From Ignelater luminosus (taxonomy: Eukaryota; Arthropoda; Insecta; Coleoptera; Elateridae), in NCBI GenBank assembly GCA_011009095.1, contig VTPC01091010.1:16612-80611 (forward strand): 64,000 nt of DNA, given 5' to 3'. The notes below the pieces were generated by a model that saw nothing but the letters and a program-made list of their open reading frames with translations, ran no database searches and had not been told where the DNA came from. The translations under genes were made by a program, and so were the position numbers. This document shows, piece by piece, positions 1-10,869 of this stretch (the stretch's first letter is position 1; each line of letters opens with the position of its first letter).

Positions 1-92
1 GTAAAACTGCAATTCTTTCCCCATTTAATCGTCTCTCTATCTCCGCTAGTTTCCGAGATTCCCATACTAAACATCTAAAAAAACTCACCCTG
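1..92. mobile_element. Right end of a TA-flanked transposon running off the window
   Basis: The sequence up to 92 ends in CACCCTG followed by TA. This is the inverse of the TACAGGGTG start seen at other element ends in the window, for example 43250 and 16797. Mariner-like elements insert at TA and many insect families end in CAGGGT. The rest of the element lies before base 1, so its class is inferred from the terminus only. Confidence 0.4.
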
Positions 93-1430
93 TATATATT
101 CACTGCATAATAATAATGTAACTATTTAACTTTTATCAATCTAACTGTTGACAAATTGTTTTTGGAATTTATTAGAAACAATCAAGTGGCTCACTTTCAT
201 TTCTGTCAATAAAAATAAAAATTAAATTACTGTACAGTTTATGTTAACTAGATCTTCTTCCTGTTTGGTTTTGTTTTGTTTTATTTGTTTCTTAGCCTTA
301 CTAACGATGTAGATGTTTGCTGCAGGAGAAAACCACTAAGAAATTAAAATATATAATAAAACCTCTTAGACAACTATTACTGTGCAAATTTCATGAAATG
401 AAATCAATCTTAAATTATTTACCTTACACGATGCATATTTCTTTTAATTGTATTTGTCAAGTAAGTATCGATCACCATACTCCATTCTTTTTCAATTTTC
501 TTTATGTCTTCTTGCTCAAGATACCAAATATAAAGACCACTTGCATTTTTTATAGATGCTTTACATGCAACCAGGCAAGCTAGAAGAGTGTGTGTTGGTG
601 AATTTAACATACCAAACACATCACCCCCTAACTTACTTGATAACTGTGTATGTTTTGGATTTTTCTTTCTATTTCTTCTTTTCTCCTAATCTATTACAGT
701 GGAATCTTTACTAATGGTGCATCTCTAATACAACAGAAGACATTTTTGTTGAACCTACACAAAATTCACTTTATTTTCCAGTGATGTAAATTAAAATGAC
801 CAACTACTAGAGATACCACTGTATATCTCTTACAAAAAGGTACTTATTAATTTTATAAAGAATTCTATTACGTAACTACCTATGATATAAAATTACAAAC
901 TTCAAATTATTCAAACAAAATATTAAATTATTATTATAAATTAATTGGATGGTCTTGGTTTTACTATCTTTAATTTTTTCTACAGAACATCATTCTCTTC
1001 ATAAAATAGGTCAATATGAAATTCAAAATCGTCACAATAACTCATTTTCTGTTGAAGTGACAATCTGCAGAATTACTTTACTAATTCAATAATTTACAAT
1101 TCAGGTATAACATCCAGTGTTAGTTACACGTATCTAGATACTTTTGGCGTATCTTGAGGAAGTAACTAATTACTTTTCCCAATTTAATATCAGTATCTGT
1201 AATTAGTTACATTTTCTTGTGTATCTGGCAGAAGTATCTGAATACACAACAATTTTATTTTATTTCGTGGAATAGATATTTAAAATGAGCAGCATTATTT
1301 CAAATTAGACACTGTGAATGAATATGGTGTCAAGCTACAATTTTCTGATTGATTCAAGGTAAAGCCAGTTTCAAACACGATGACACGTGATATGCAGGGT
1401 ATTCCTAGATGATTGCGAGATATCTTAAGG
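93..1430. other. AT-rich intronic sequence with one candidate exon and a small inverted repeat
   Basis: No recognisable coding sequence apart from the candidate exon at 326-460. A perfect 12-bp inverted repeat, GTAACTAATTAC at 1162-1173 and GTAATTAGTTAC at 1199-1210, lies in a stretch where GTATCT recurs several times. It may be a worn transposon end. The last 100 bases may belong to the outer part of the inverted-repeat element that follows. Confidence 0.4.
326..460 (+). CDS. Candidate internal exon, 45 codons, phase 0 at both ends
   Basis: The splice signals are strong. A TACTAAC branch-point match at about 298-304 is followed by an acceptor ending in TTTGCTGCAG at 325, and a donor GTAAGTATCG starts at 461. 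The 135 bases between them are open in the frame that makes the exon exactly 45 codons, matching the phase-0 borders of the two better exons at 13.7 and 22.0 kb. The predicted peptide starts EKTTKKLKYI, is Lys/Leu/Ile-rich, matches no family I know and is unlike the Pro/Gln-rich neighbours. The open frame continues past the donor for 41 codons, so chance is possible. It could be a cassette exon, an exon of another transcript or a false positive. Confidence 0.2.
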
Positions 1431-2029
1431 TACGATTCTTTGGCTTATTTCAAAACAAAAAAGTTCACATATACATATGTTCGAAAACGCTTCCTAAGGG
1501 AAAGTTAGTTAACCTCAAAATGTCATATTTCTTCTTGTTTCACTATGTGTATGGTGACAAAAACGGCACAATACTGAAATAAGACAACTTTTACTTCTTA
1601 GTTATCATTTTATTATAAAACAAAAATAATAAAGGGTGGAAAAGTCAGGAAGCCCAAGTACCAAAAATTGCAATTTCTGTTTTTTTTTTGCTGATTGCCG
1701 TTGCCAATGTCCTGATAGGGCACCTAAGTAAATTATATCTGATTTATAGTTACAATTAACTTTCATAGATGGCCTGTGTAACAAATCCATCTGCTGTAGG
1801 TACGCTTGTAAGTGCCAAACGTGTATGCATGTAATTTCTAATGTGTAATTACTTGTGATTATGAAAGGAAATTTAGTGCAAAGTATTGTACAGATTAATA
1901 ACAATTGTGAAAGAAATAAGAAATGAGTTAGTGTAACATAAAAGAGTATGTAACTCAAAGTGGAAGAAAACCTGAAGAAAAGGTAAATTTAAAGTTAGGT
2001 TATGGTAGCAGTAAAATAATGCTCATATT

Positions 2030-2745
2030 TTGAAGCTAACGTGTAAATGCAAGTACAGTGGCCACAATCTGTCTTTTGAACATACAATTAAGCTGTTCAT
2101 GGAATTCTACTTACTAGATGAAAAAAATCAAGGTACATATTTAATAGGGTTGATGCAAATAGTTGAAAGCAGCTGCAAGTCAATGACAGTGTTCGATTTA
2201 TTATCAGATTCCTAATGCAGATGGGAAATTAATTCATCTGCCTGCTTTCTTGTTATCTGACAAAATAATTCATAATCTTGTACTGAGAAAACAGCAAGGA
2301 AAGTACGTTTTTAAGGAAAACAAAGAGAAAAAAAAATATAAAATATACTGAAAAAGATGAACAAATCAGTTATCAATCATATAATGTCTATTCCTGCAGA
2401 AGAAAGTCATTATATTATGGTAAAGGACAATCTTCAAAACAATATCTTAATCCTGACCTGCTGGTCAGAATAAAAATCGTATTAATCTGTTTCTATGGAT
2501 ATTTTTAGTAGATCATGGACACTTCAAAGAAAACACTCACAAATTTCTTATAAGCGGACACGGTTTCCTAAGTTGTGATAGAGACTTTGCTGTCATTAAA
2601 AAACAAAAGTTTTTATTCTGTCTGAGCTACACGATATCATCAAAACAGCCAGATATCACAATCGATTTGAAGTCGTAGACATGGACACGTAAGGACATGT
2701 TTTTGAAATGCACAATGCATCAATAGAAAAACCATGAACACATCG
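2030..2745 (+). pseudogene. Decayed DUF7869-like gene
   Basis: Pieces of one protein appear in order but in different frames. At 2030-2215 is a Cys-containing N-terminal segment with LFMEFYLLDEKNQ. At about 2370-2450 is IPAEESHYI and, in another frame, KQYLNPDL, recalling the S-H-Y...Y-L block of the family. At about 2459-2640 is GQNKNR, then HGHF and GFLSCDRDFAVIKKQ, recalling the G-H-x-F-L-x-x-D-R-D-F-x-x-I-E-K signature. At about 2629-2690, after a frame change, is IIKTARYHNRFEVV. Proteins with this order are common in invertebrate genomes and are usually linked to mobile DNA; their biochemical role is not settled. A middle segment before GQNKNR seems deleted and there are several stops and frameshifts, so the copy is dead. 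The family assignment rests on remembered motifs. Confidence 0.6.
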
Positions 2746-2944
2746 AAAGCCACAGGTTTTAGAGTATCAGAATTGCTTTTACGTGGTGGCTATGTCGAAA
2801 TGAAAACCTCTAATGGCAAATTTTGAAGATTGATTAGTTTACAGAATAAACAAAAAAGTGTTCCATCATTAAATCAAGACAAAAAACATCTGGGAATGCA
2901 AAGCATAACCACAACGAACTTCGTTTCGTTACTTTTTCAGACTT

Positions 2945-3190
2945 CGGTAGCCATTTTGACCATGTTCCCGAGGTGATATCAAAAAACTAGAAGTACACGT
3001 TCGTCTTATTTTTTGATGTAGAATACGATTCTAAAGTAAAAAAAAAAATTTTGGAAATTTTCCAATTTTCGGCCGCCATTTTGAGCATGTTCTCGAAGAG
3101 TTATCAAAAAACGAAGATACTACGTGGTCTTTAGTTTTTGATGTAGAATCAAAATCTGAAGTCAAAATTTCAGAATTTGACAAAAAATGC
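2945..3190 (+). repeat. Two tandem units of about 125 bp
   Basis: Unit 1 starts at 2945 with CGGTAGCCATTTTGACCATG and unit 2 at 3070 with CGGCCGCCATTTTGAGCATG. Both continue with a TTATCAAAAAAC-like block and TTTTTGATGTAGAAT, then a T/C-rich end. The pair lies inside the right half of the inverted-end element, after the pseudogene, and is probably subterminal repeat structure of that element. Confidence 0.6.
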
Positions 3191-3779
3191 GGACATACAG
3201 ACAGAGAGACTTCGCAAATTTGCTGGAAATGGTACCACAGCTAACAAAGGAGAGTATAAAGATTTTTATAGAAATCTTGTATCTTAACTGTGTTATTGTA
3301 ATAGTACATAGGCCTCCATTTTAGAACTGTCAAGATATTTTAAGTTTATTTCTTTTTTTAATAATAGGATGTATATTAGGGTTTTTTTTTTCAGTTTCTG
3401 TAAAATTATACAATTGTCACTTAGATTCCCTAGCTTTCTAGCTTTTCCATCCTTTAAATGCGACGTTTTGAGGTTAACTTTCTAGGAGCTTTATGTTTAT
3501 ATGAACAATTTTTTTTAAATAGACCAAGGAATCGCCTCTTCAAATATTTATATCATCATTCAAATACCAGTAATAATAAATGTGTCGGCTATTGTTTTGT
3601 GATTTCAAGATACCATTTAAAAAAAATTAATATTGAGATATCGTTTATATAAATTTTTTTCTTGAATTAGACCAAAGATTACGATTTTTTTCTGTCTGTA
3701 AGCTTTATTGATGAAATCAAACTTTTATGTTGAAATTTGCAAACAGGTTTTCTTTGCTTATAGGTCAACTAGAATTAAG

Positions 3780-4350
3780 GAGCTTAGCATGTGAAATAGG
3801 CAATATTTTATAATTTTTCCGTTTTCGGATTAAAAAATATAAGTTGTAAACCTGCCAAAGGATGGATTACCTATGATTTGTAAAAATGAGAAAATCTATT
3901 ATATGGCCAGTTTCTCTTACATATTTTTCATCTTGAGGAAGCAGTAGGCCCGTCTATTTTCAAAAAGGTCTATAACTAACTATATTACTTCACAGAAATG
4001 GGATCAATTCCTTAGCGAAATAACAGCCTGAATGTTGTACGGTTTTTACAAAACTGACAAAATTAGTCAGAATTTAACTTATTAAGTACAGCGCTGTTTT
4101 ATAGCATGGCCGCCCGTAATAAAGTCTTTTAAAATTTCAAGTTCATTTCAATTGTTTAGGTTGTAAGAATTTTGCGTTTTGTTTATAATTAGTTATTAAT
4201 GCTACTTTTAATAGTAAATAAATAATTTAAAAACAACTACAGAACAGTACAAACAACGCACACGAGTAACCACTATAGAAGATGAGGTTTTTTTGATGTT
4301 TTGTATAAGAATCTTAGAAGCTACTACAGTTACAGAGGTGATTAAACGGC
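3780..4350 (+). repeat. Dispersed repeat, copy 1 (related to 9.64-10.33 kb)
   Basis: This stretch shares blocks, in the same order and orientation, with 9640-10330. These are TTTTACAAAACTGACAAA with TTAGTCAGAATTTA, then TGTTTTATAGCATGGCC, then TTGTTTAGGTT.TGAGAA followed by a TTTCG/TTGCG block. Near 4270 ACTATAGAAGATGAGG may correspond to the start of the helix-turn-helix-like peptide of copy 2. No intact coding frame remains. It is best read as an old transposon family with two copies about 5.7 kb apart. Confidence 0.4.
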
Positions 4351-4686
4351 GAAAGAATAGCAGTTTTATGAGCTCGATTCAAAGCAGTTTTTGTTTGGGA
4401 AAGAATAAAGTTCATAGATTACTTTTGAAAAGAAAAAACTGAATTTTTAAAATTCTTTAAACACATCTAGCTCTGCTAATATTGGTTTTACAGAAAAGGT
4501 ATAAAGGCAAAAATGCGATTAAAACTCAAAAGCTGATTTTGAAGTTGTGACCGTTTTTCGAATTTACCATTTAACTTGTAGTTTAATTTAAAAGTAAAGA
4601 AGAGTCTGAATATTATATCATATCAATACTCTTAACGAATTCAAAAATCAACGACCCTAAAATAAATTTTTCACTTTTTTTGCACA

Positions 4687-5343
4687 GTGAACCATTTCAA
4701 TATTCGTTAGCTCATTAGGTTAGCATGAGTATAAAGCAATGCATAAAACTCATAGCTTTTTTTATGGGCAAGTATATCGGAAAATCCTGAAACAGGTTGA
4801 TTTTCTTTTATGAAACTACACATTTTAATATTGCAATCGCCGTTCAGAAGTCATTTTGATAGATCTTGTTATTGCCTAAACAAGAGTATAACATTTTTTT
4901 GACCTTAAATTAAGAAAATTTTTAAGTAAAATTAAAAAAAAAAATTCTAATTTTTGAAATACGAAAAAGTTTTAAGTAACGCCATTTTTAATTTTGAGTA
5001 CAAACAGAAGATCATACAAATAGGTTATTTAATTAATTTGAGCCAACGTACGTGGAAGATTTTTTTAATGCAAAGTGCAAAAATTTTTATGCCATTGTTT
5101 AGGCAATAAAAGGGTTTATCAAAATCGGGAGAAATTCCATTTATTATAAACAACTGACAATGACGTTATCGCGCTTTAAAAAAATCAATGTTGGAAAGGA
5201 CTGCAATATTAAAATGTTGCATTCTTATAATAGAAAATAGACCTGTTTCAAGATTTTCTAATATACTTGCCCATAGAAAAATAATATGAATTTCACTCGT
5301 TATTTTATACTCACGCTGTATGTAAATAATGAGAATGGTTCAC
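4687..5343. mobile_element. Foldback (long inverted repeat) element
   Basis: The ends are GTGAACCATT at 4687 and AATGGTTCAC ending at 5343. Inside, 4771-4808 pairs with 5235-5273 (shared GGGCAAGTATAT, AAACAGGT), 4809-4840 pairs with 5198-5234 (TTTTAATATTGCA), and TTATTGCCTAAACAA at 4869 pairs with TTGTTTAGGCAATAA at 5094. The arms are about 200-250 bp with a central region of about 210 bp. There is no coding capacity, so it would be a non-autonomous element. No clear target duplication was seen. Confidence 0.6.
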
Positions 5344-6356
5344 ATGAAACGCTTCTTGTTGTAATAACGACGACTTGGTTAAACAAGAAACACTAAAAAA
5401 CTGGCGAAGACCTAATTTGCGAAGGCAATTGAAAATTGTGCAAAAAAGAATTTCTGCGAAAAGTAAATAACACGTTTGGAATGTGAATGTGATCATTTAA
5501 AGTTGTGAATCCAAATGATTTTATTGCAAAATTCACACAGTCAAACTTCTTGGATACGTTGCAAACTTTTTGATGGTGCATTTTCTGTCGAACCATAATA
5601 AATTTTTACAACTTCGTTTTGAGGGTGCAAAATTTCAGCAAATTCACAGATTACCAAAATGGTATACATCTGGTAGCAGAAAACTAGATGTTCAGAATTA
5701 CTTTATTATTTTATGGAAGGATCCCAAACTGTTAGAGCCGTTAGAATTATGACTTTTCTGAAAGAAAATGTGAATTACGATTCGGCCCTTGAACCTACAT
5801 TAACGTACTATAAAACGAAACATGGCAACCAATTTCAAAATTAAAAATTATTTTATAAACAGAAAAAAATGGGTAAAAACAAACTACCTCAGAGACTAAA
5901 TAGAAGTATTACTGCATCAAATAAAAATAATTAACGTCGTTCTCGGCGCCCTTCACTTCCCTTTTATTTTTATTTAAAGGCCCTGACGAGCTAAAAAGTT
6001 CTACCTTGGATGAGCAGACTTTTAAATAATTTACGGAAAAAAATACAAAAAAATCAGTTTTCAGCATTGATTAGAACGCCGGTAATTCAACCACCTACAG
6101 TAATAACATCACTATTTAGCTGAGCGTCGGATGATGGGTATGATTTAAATTGGTATTTCATCTTATTTGTAAAAAAATTGCGATTTAAATCAGAAATTAA
6201 ACAAAACGTATTTCTGTTCCCTAGTAACAAAAAAACTATCACTCTTTTTATATATTACCTTGTTCTTATTATTACAGAATATGTTGAACATGCCACATAC
6301 TTCATACAATTGAAATTAAAAAGTTTGCAAAATGATAGTTTGAAGAAATTAAATTT
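5344..6356. other. AT-rich sequence without recognisable gene
   Basis: Short open frames occur on both strands at 5390-5750, but none shows a known motif or splice signals. A GC-richer patch (CTCGGCGCCCTTCACTTCCC) lies near 5941-5960. GATTTAAAT motifs at about 6141 and 6180 resemble those at 8775 and 8870 and may be outer remains of the hAT-like element that follows. Confidence 0.4.
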
Positions 6357-8967
6357 CAGGTTAAATATTCAGATTTATTACTCCATAAACATTTTATTTA
6401 TAATCCATGATTTTCTTTGATTATGACATTAAAAACGTTTGAAACACTCATTACCCTCGCTTACATGTATGTATAGTGTGGTTCACAAGTTCCATTTTGG
6501 CTATTTTTTGCCTGACTTCATCAAAAATTATGATCGAGGTGTCATTCGATTCGGAATGGCATTTAGAAACTTTTCGAACATTTCGAAGTCCCGCGCAAAA
6601 AATTGCAAGTTATAAGCAAATTCGTAAAAAAAGGGGGTTTCGTTTTTTGCAAATATCTCGGAAAATATTGCAAATATCCGAAATCAAAAAAAAAGATCCT
6701 TAAAGAGGAGGAGATTTCCTACAAAAAAGTCCCATCTCCCGGAATTGTACCACCAATATTTATAATTTTAATTTAGAGGTGAAAATAGGGCTAAAAAGGC
6801 GTGATTTGGCCGCCGCGCGCGCCGCTTAGTTTGCTCTCTTTAACAAAAAACTTTTTTTACCTATTAAATATAAATATTAAGGAATAAAAAAATTCAGGTA
6901 TCATTGGGATACATGAATGAACAATAATCCATCGGAAAAAAAATTTTCCCACAATTTGTTTATTAGTTATGCTTTTGTTAACTAAAGAAATTTTACCAAT
7001 TTTTGATTGTTATAAAAAGTGGAGATTGACAATTTTTTAATTTTTCCAACGGGGATCTGTTCTGTAGCCTTTAGAGAATAAGTTCAAGAAGTGAAAAGAA
7101 TCTCAGGTTTTGAGTTTAAAAAATATCATGGTTTTTATGTAAATTTTCAATTGGTAAAATTTCTTTAGTTAACAAAAGCATAACTAATAAACAAATTGTG
7201 GGAAAAATCTTTTTCCGATGGATGATTGTTCATTCATGTATCCCAATGATACCTGAATTTTTTTATTCCTTAATATTTATATTTAATTGGTAAAAAAAAA
7301 TTTTCTTGTTAAAGAGAGCAAACTAAGCGGCGCGCGCGGCGGCCAGATCACACGTTTTTAGCCCTATTTTCACTTCTAAATTAAAATTATAAATATTGGT
7401 GGTACAATTCCGGGAGTTAGGACTTTTTTGTAGGAATTTCCTGCTCTTTAAGGATCTTTTTTTTGATTTCGGATATTAGCAATATTCTCCGAGATATTTG
7501 CAAAAAACGAATGACCACACTATGTATGTTTGTTTCTCTTGTTTCGTTTTTGTTTAAATCCTGTTCAAGTAATTAATTTACCATAAACATTGTCAATTAT
7601 ATTTAAAAAGCGATAATGATAAGAAGCTTAGGAATTTAGATATAAAAAGATTTAAAAAATCGATTTTATTGATTTTTAAGAAAATAATTTTTTCCTCGAC
7701 TGGGCTTTGAGGACACTTTTCACAGTCGAGAATATTGAAGTTGGATCATTTTCCTTCTAACCTTTTTTTAATTGAGCTTCAGATGCAAATTATGTGCACA
7801 AATAAGTTAGCGAAATATGTTGCTAATATGCGTTTAAAAATACATAAATATAGAATAATAAGATTATCATATCATATCAAAAACTAAAAAAATTTATTTA
7901 AAAAACAATTTACCTTCTCGAGCACACACAACAAAAAACAACAATTGTTCTATCTGTTTCTAATTCACTATTATTCTTAACCCATACGCGGAACAGCTCT
8001 GTGGTAGCTTGCAACTTTTTGTCATGGAACTGCAACGCAAACTGAAAGATACTGAAATACAGAGTTCCATTTTGAAACTGAAAAAATGACTGAAACAGTG
8101 TTACCAATTATCACAAATGAAAATCCCCGCCATTCCCTCCCCACCCACATTTATTTTTAGGAGTCGAAAACAGTCTTATTTATTGCACCTTCTCGGAAAA
8201 AAATTAAATTTTTTCACATTTTTCCCCTCAGCAAACCAATTTCCCGAAACGTGGAGATTTCTTGCCAATTGGCAACACTGTTGAAACTTTCAAGGCGAAA
8301 TTAATAAAGGCACGAAAGACACCAGCTTGGTGTAATAACTGTATAAACATGTCCGTCACCCACTCAGGCAGATTATACCTGTCTCATCAATACAAAGTAT
8401 TTGTGTGTAAAGGGTTTTAAAGGCATTTTACTCGGAAACTGCAAAATAGATTCGCAGTGTGACAAGAAATTACTTTTACCTTCCAAGAAATTTCAGGTCT
8501 GGCGTCAAGTGTACTTTGGAAGTTCTCACGCTGGCAAACTAAAAATTTTCAATATTCACTGATTTGTGCATAAATATAATGCTAATAAAATTGAAGTTTT
8601 TCCTGCTTGTAAACAAACTTATATGTAAATGCACATTTTTCCGCGCTTTAATCATCACGATTACTTATTTTTCATTAGAGCGACAATCTCCTGCTTAGTT
8701 TTTCAATTTATAAGTGTGAGTAAAAACCACGGCTTTGAAAAATCAAAAAATCGATTTTTTTATCTTAAAACGATTGATCTAGATCGATTTAAATCAAACC
8801 AAGATTTGATATACAAATAAAAGAATGGTTAGGTGAAATAGATTAATGCAGTAATAAAAGGTACATTTGATTTAAATTCGTATGTTTCTTAATGCCATAA
8901 TCAAAGAAAATTATGCACTATAAATAAAATGTTTGTCAAGTAATAGGTCATTATATCTTGACCACTG
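6357..8967. mobile_element. Old hAT-like element, interrupted by a foldback element
   Basis: Bases 6357-6436 and the reverse complement of 8885-8967 match with interruptions. The clearest block is ACATTTTATTTATA followed by ATTTTCTTTGATTATG and CATTAA. A second matching pair, AAAAAATCGATTTTATTGAT at about 7653 against AAAAAATCGATTTTTTGATT (reverse of 8736-8760), lies further in. The right end reads ...GACCACTG, the reverse of CAGTGGTC, like the CAGTG ends of many hAT transposons; the left end reads CAGGTTAAAT. An 8-bp target duplication was not found, so the exact ends and the class are tentative. No transposase motif survives. The sequence between the inner arms and the nested foldback element is otherwise AT-rich. 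Confidence 0.4.
6473..7523. mobile_element. Foldback element with GC-rich arms and a 6-bp target duplication
   Basis: The two arms are nearly identical in reverse orientation. From TTTCGTTTTTTGCAAATATC at 6638 to about 7005 the sequence pairs with about 7140-7510. Both arms carry the unusual GC block GGCCGCCGCGCGCGCCGCTT next to AGTTTGCTCTCTTTAAC, plus ATTCCGG, GATACATGAATGAACAAT and CACAATTTGTTTATTAGTTA. The centre is about 130 bp. The ends are ATAGTGTGGT and ACCACACTAT. GTATGT is present on both sides (6467-6472 and 7524-7529), consistent with a target duplication. The left arm holds about 160 bp after the terminus (6486-6637) that the right arm lacks, so the right arm is deleted or the left has gained sequence. 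There is no coding capacity. Confidence 0.8.
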
Positions 8968-9010
8968 GGCGAAGATAGGAACTACAATCACCAATCCCGC
9001 CCAAACAAGG

Positions 9011-9060
9011 AATCTCGAAATCCCGGAACTATGATAGCATCAATCCTGGATTTCGAGATT
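9011..9060. repeat. Perfect 13-bp hairpin with a 24-base loop
   Basis: AATCTCGAAATCC at 9011-9023 is the exact reverse complement of GGATTTCGAGATT at 9048-9060. It lies in a short GC-richer patch just after the hAT-like element. It may be a remnant of a small foldback element; a structured RNA is not supported by anything else here. Confidence 0.6.
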
Positions 9061-9639
9061 TTTAAGAATAAATTTTTTCCTTTCCATTAAAAAATGTTTT
9101 TCCATACACAATTACTAACTTAGCATGGCGTCTCCTCGCAAAAGTGTTAGGTTAAGATAAGATAATTCATGACGATGCATTTTGTACCTACTCTGTTCCT
9201 AACGGGACGTTAACAAAACTTTGCCTTTTAATTTATTTTGCTCTTTAAGAGATTTCTAATTTCTTTAACGTTTGTAATAATTAATGGATGTAGTATAGCA
9301 AAATCATTTTCTAATCATTGTGGTATGTGAAATTCTACAAATTTGAAACTAAATAATAGAAAATATATAAGCAAAACTGCCATTATTGATAAAATTAAAC
9401 ACCTGACTGCATACTGAAATGAAAAAGTTAAAAATTAATTCTGAGAAATAAACTTGCATCTTAATTTAAAAACCAATGGATGCAAAAAGATGAATCATTG
9501 AGAAAAATGAAAAACTGGTGGGTCAACACTTGTCAGGCAGGTAGCGGCTTTTTAATAGCTTTACCTTCTTCGTTTCAGCTGGTTTCAGATTGTAAACATA
9601 AATGAATAGGAAAAGGATGCATACAATAACATAAAGATA

Positions 9640-10330
9640 TAGGCTTACGGCTCAAGCACGAGTTAAAGGGAAATAGAAAATTTAAAGTTCCGGCAGACTT
9701 GTACAGTCAGGGTAATCCTAAAAGGTCTATTATATTCAAAGAAAAACCACCCGTTAAGCAAAATGAAGAGCTTGAATACAATGTCACTTTTACAAAAGTA
9801 ACAAACTTAGTCAGAATTTAGAAACGTAAAGCAAATAAATAATGAGTTCCACTAGCGGGCCTTTAAAGTAAGCTAAGTAGACATACTACCATAAATTACT
9901 ATTAGTAGTGATGTATTTCGGCATATCGTTTCTTGGAAAATCTCATGCAACCCTTCCAAATAGAAAAAATAAATTTTGTTTTATTGCATGGCCATAAGCC
10001 TTTTAAGATATTTTGAGTTCTCTTTACCTGTAAATGGGTTTCTTTTATTTAAATTAAATTGTTTAGGTTCTGAGAAATTTTTCGTTCTGCGTGTTAACGG
10101 GAATATGTTTTTGTTAATTGTGGTCATACTTATTTTATTACATTTGAGAAAAATAAAAAAATACTATTACTTTCGATTTCACGTGTAAAAAATGATCAAT
10201 TTCATATAGTACAATTCCGTGATACTTCCAAGTACTCGATATTTGAAGATGATGCTTTGAATAACTTGTACTCGTGGTTTGAACAAAAATATATTGATGG
10301 AAAATCGATACATGTAATAAGGCTCAACAC
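9640..10330 (+). repeat. Dispersed repeat, copy 2, with a possible pogo/CENP-B-like peptide fragment
   Basis: This shares several blocks with 3780-4350 (see that entry). At about 10234-10332 one frame reads DDALNNLYSWFEQKYIDG, which recalls the second helix-turn-helix of pogo/Tigger/CENP-B proteins (x-A-L-x-x-W-F-x-Q-x-R-x-x-G). The frame ends at a stop shortly after, and no DDE domain was found. The repeat family could therefore be a decayed pogo-type transposon, but the match is short and could be chance. Confidence 0.3.
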
Positions 10331-10869
10331 TGAACAATAGATTGATCAATTTATCCGTTAACTAATCGATCAATTTATCAGCGGTAAATGTGTTGTTTTG
10401 AAAATAACATATCTTTATACACCAAAACTGACATCACAAATTATAATTACAAAATAGCTACTGATTTTATTTACATTACACACTTCATGTAGAAGTTCGA
10501 TTAGTCAAGATTCTGCTTTATCAGAAATGATCAAAATCAAACATCTTTCAGGTTCAGTATTCTTGCATTAGTCAATAGTCATTGTTGATTTAGCAAGTTA
10601 ATGTTCGTTTTAGAATGATCTACTTTAACAGGGTTGGAGGTTTTTTCTAGTAATTTTTTCCACAAATTTCCAGATCATATGTTTTAGATTTTCACATTTA
10701 TTACAGTTGTAGAATTTGAGCCATCTTTCTAACCTTCATTTTGTACCAAGTTGGGTCAAGTTTGCAATTGCAAAAGTGGGCCTAATCTATGGATTAACCC
10801 AATTTGCATCAAATGTAGCTCTTTTTAATCATTGTAACACTATACACTATATCTTGGCTTAGTAGTTAG

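Larger units (their letters stand above)
1431..3536. mobile_element. Old DNA transposon with long inverted ends around a DUF7869-like pseudogene
   Basis: Bases 1431-1523 and the reverse complement of 3459-3536 align over about 90 bases with scattered gaps. Shared blocks include GATTCTTTGG/GATTCCTTGG, GTTCACATATACATA/GTTCATATAAACATA and AACCTCAAAATGTC/AACCTCAAAACGTC. A further copy of the right block, in the same orientation as the first, lies at 3638-3685, so the right side carries subterminal repeats about 150 bp apart. Weaker similarity extends outward to about 1350 and 3690, so the true ends are uncertain and no target duplication was found. The broken gene at 2030-2745 lies between the arms. 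The class is unknown. That the gene belongs to the element is inferred from position. Confidence 0.5.
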
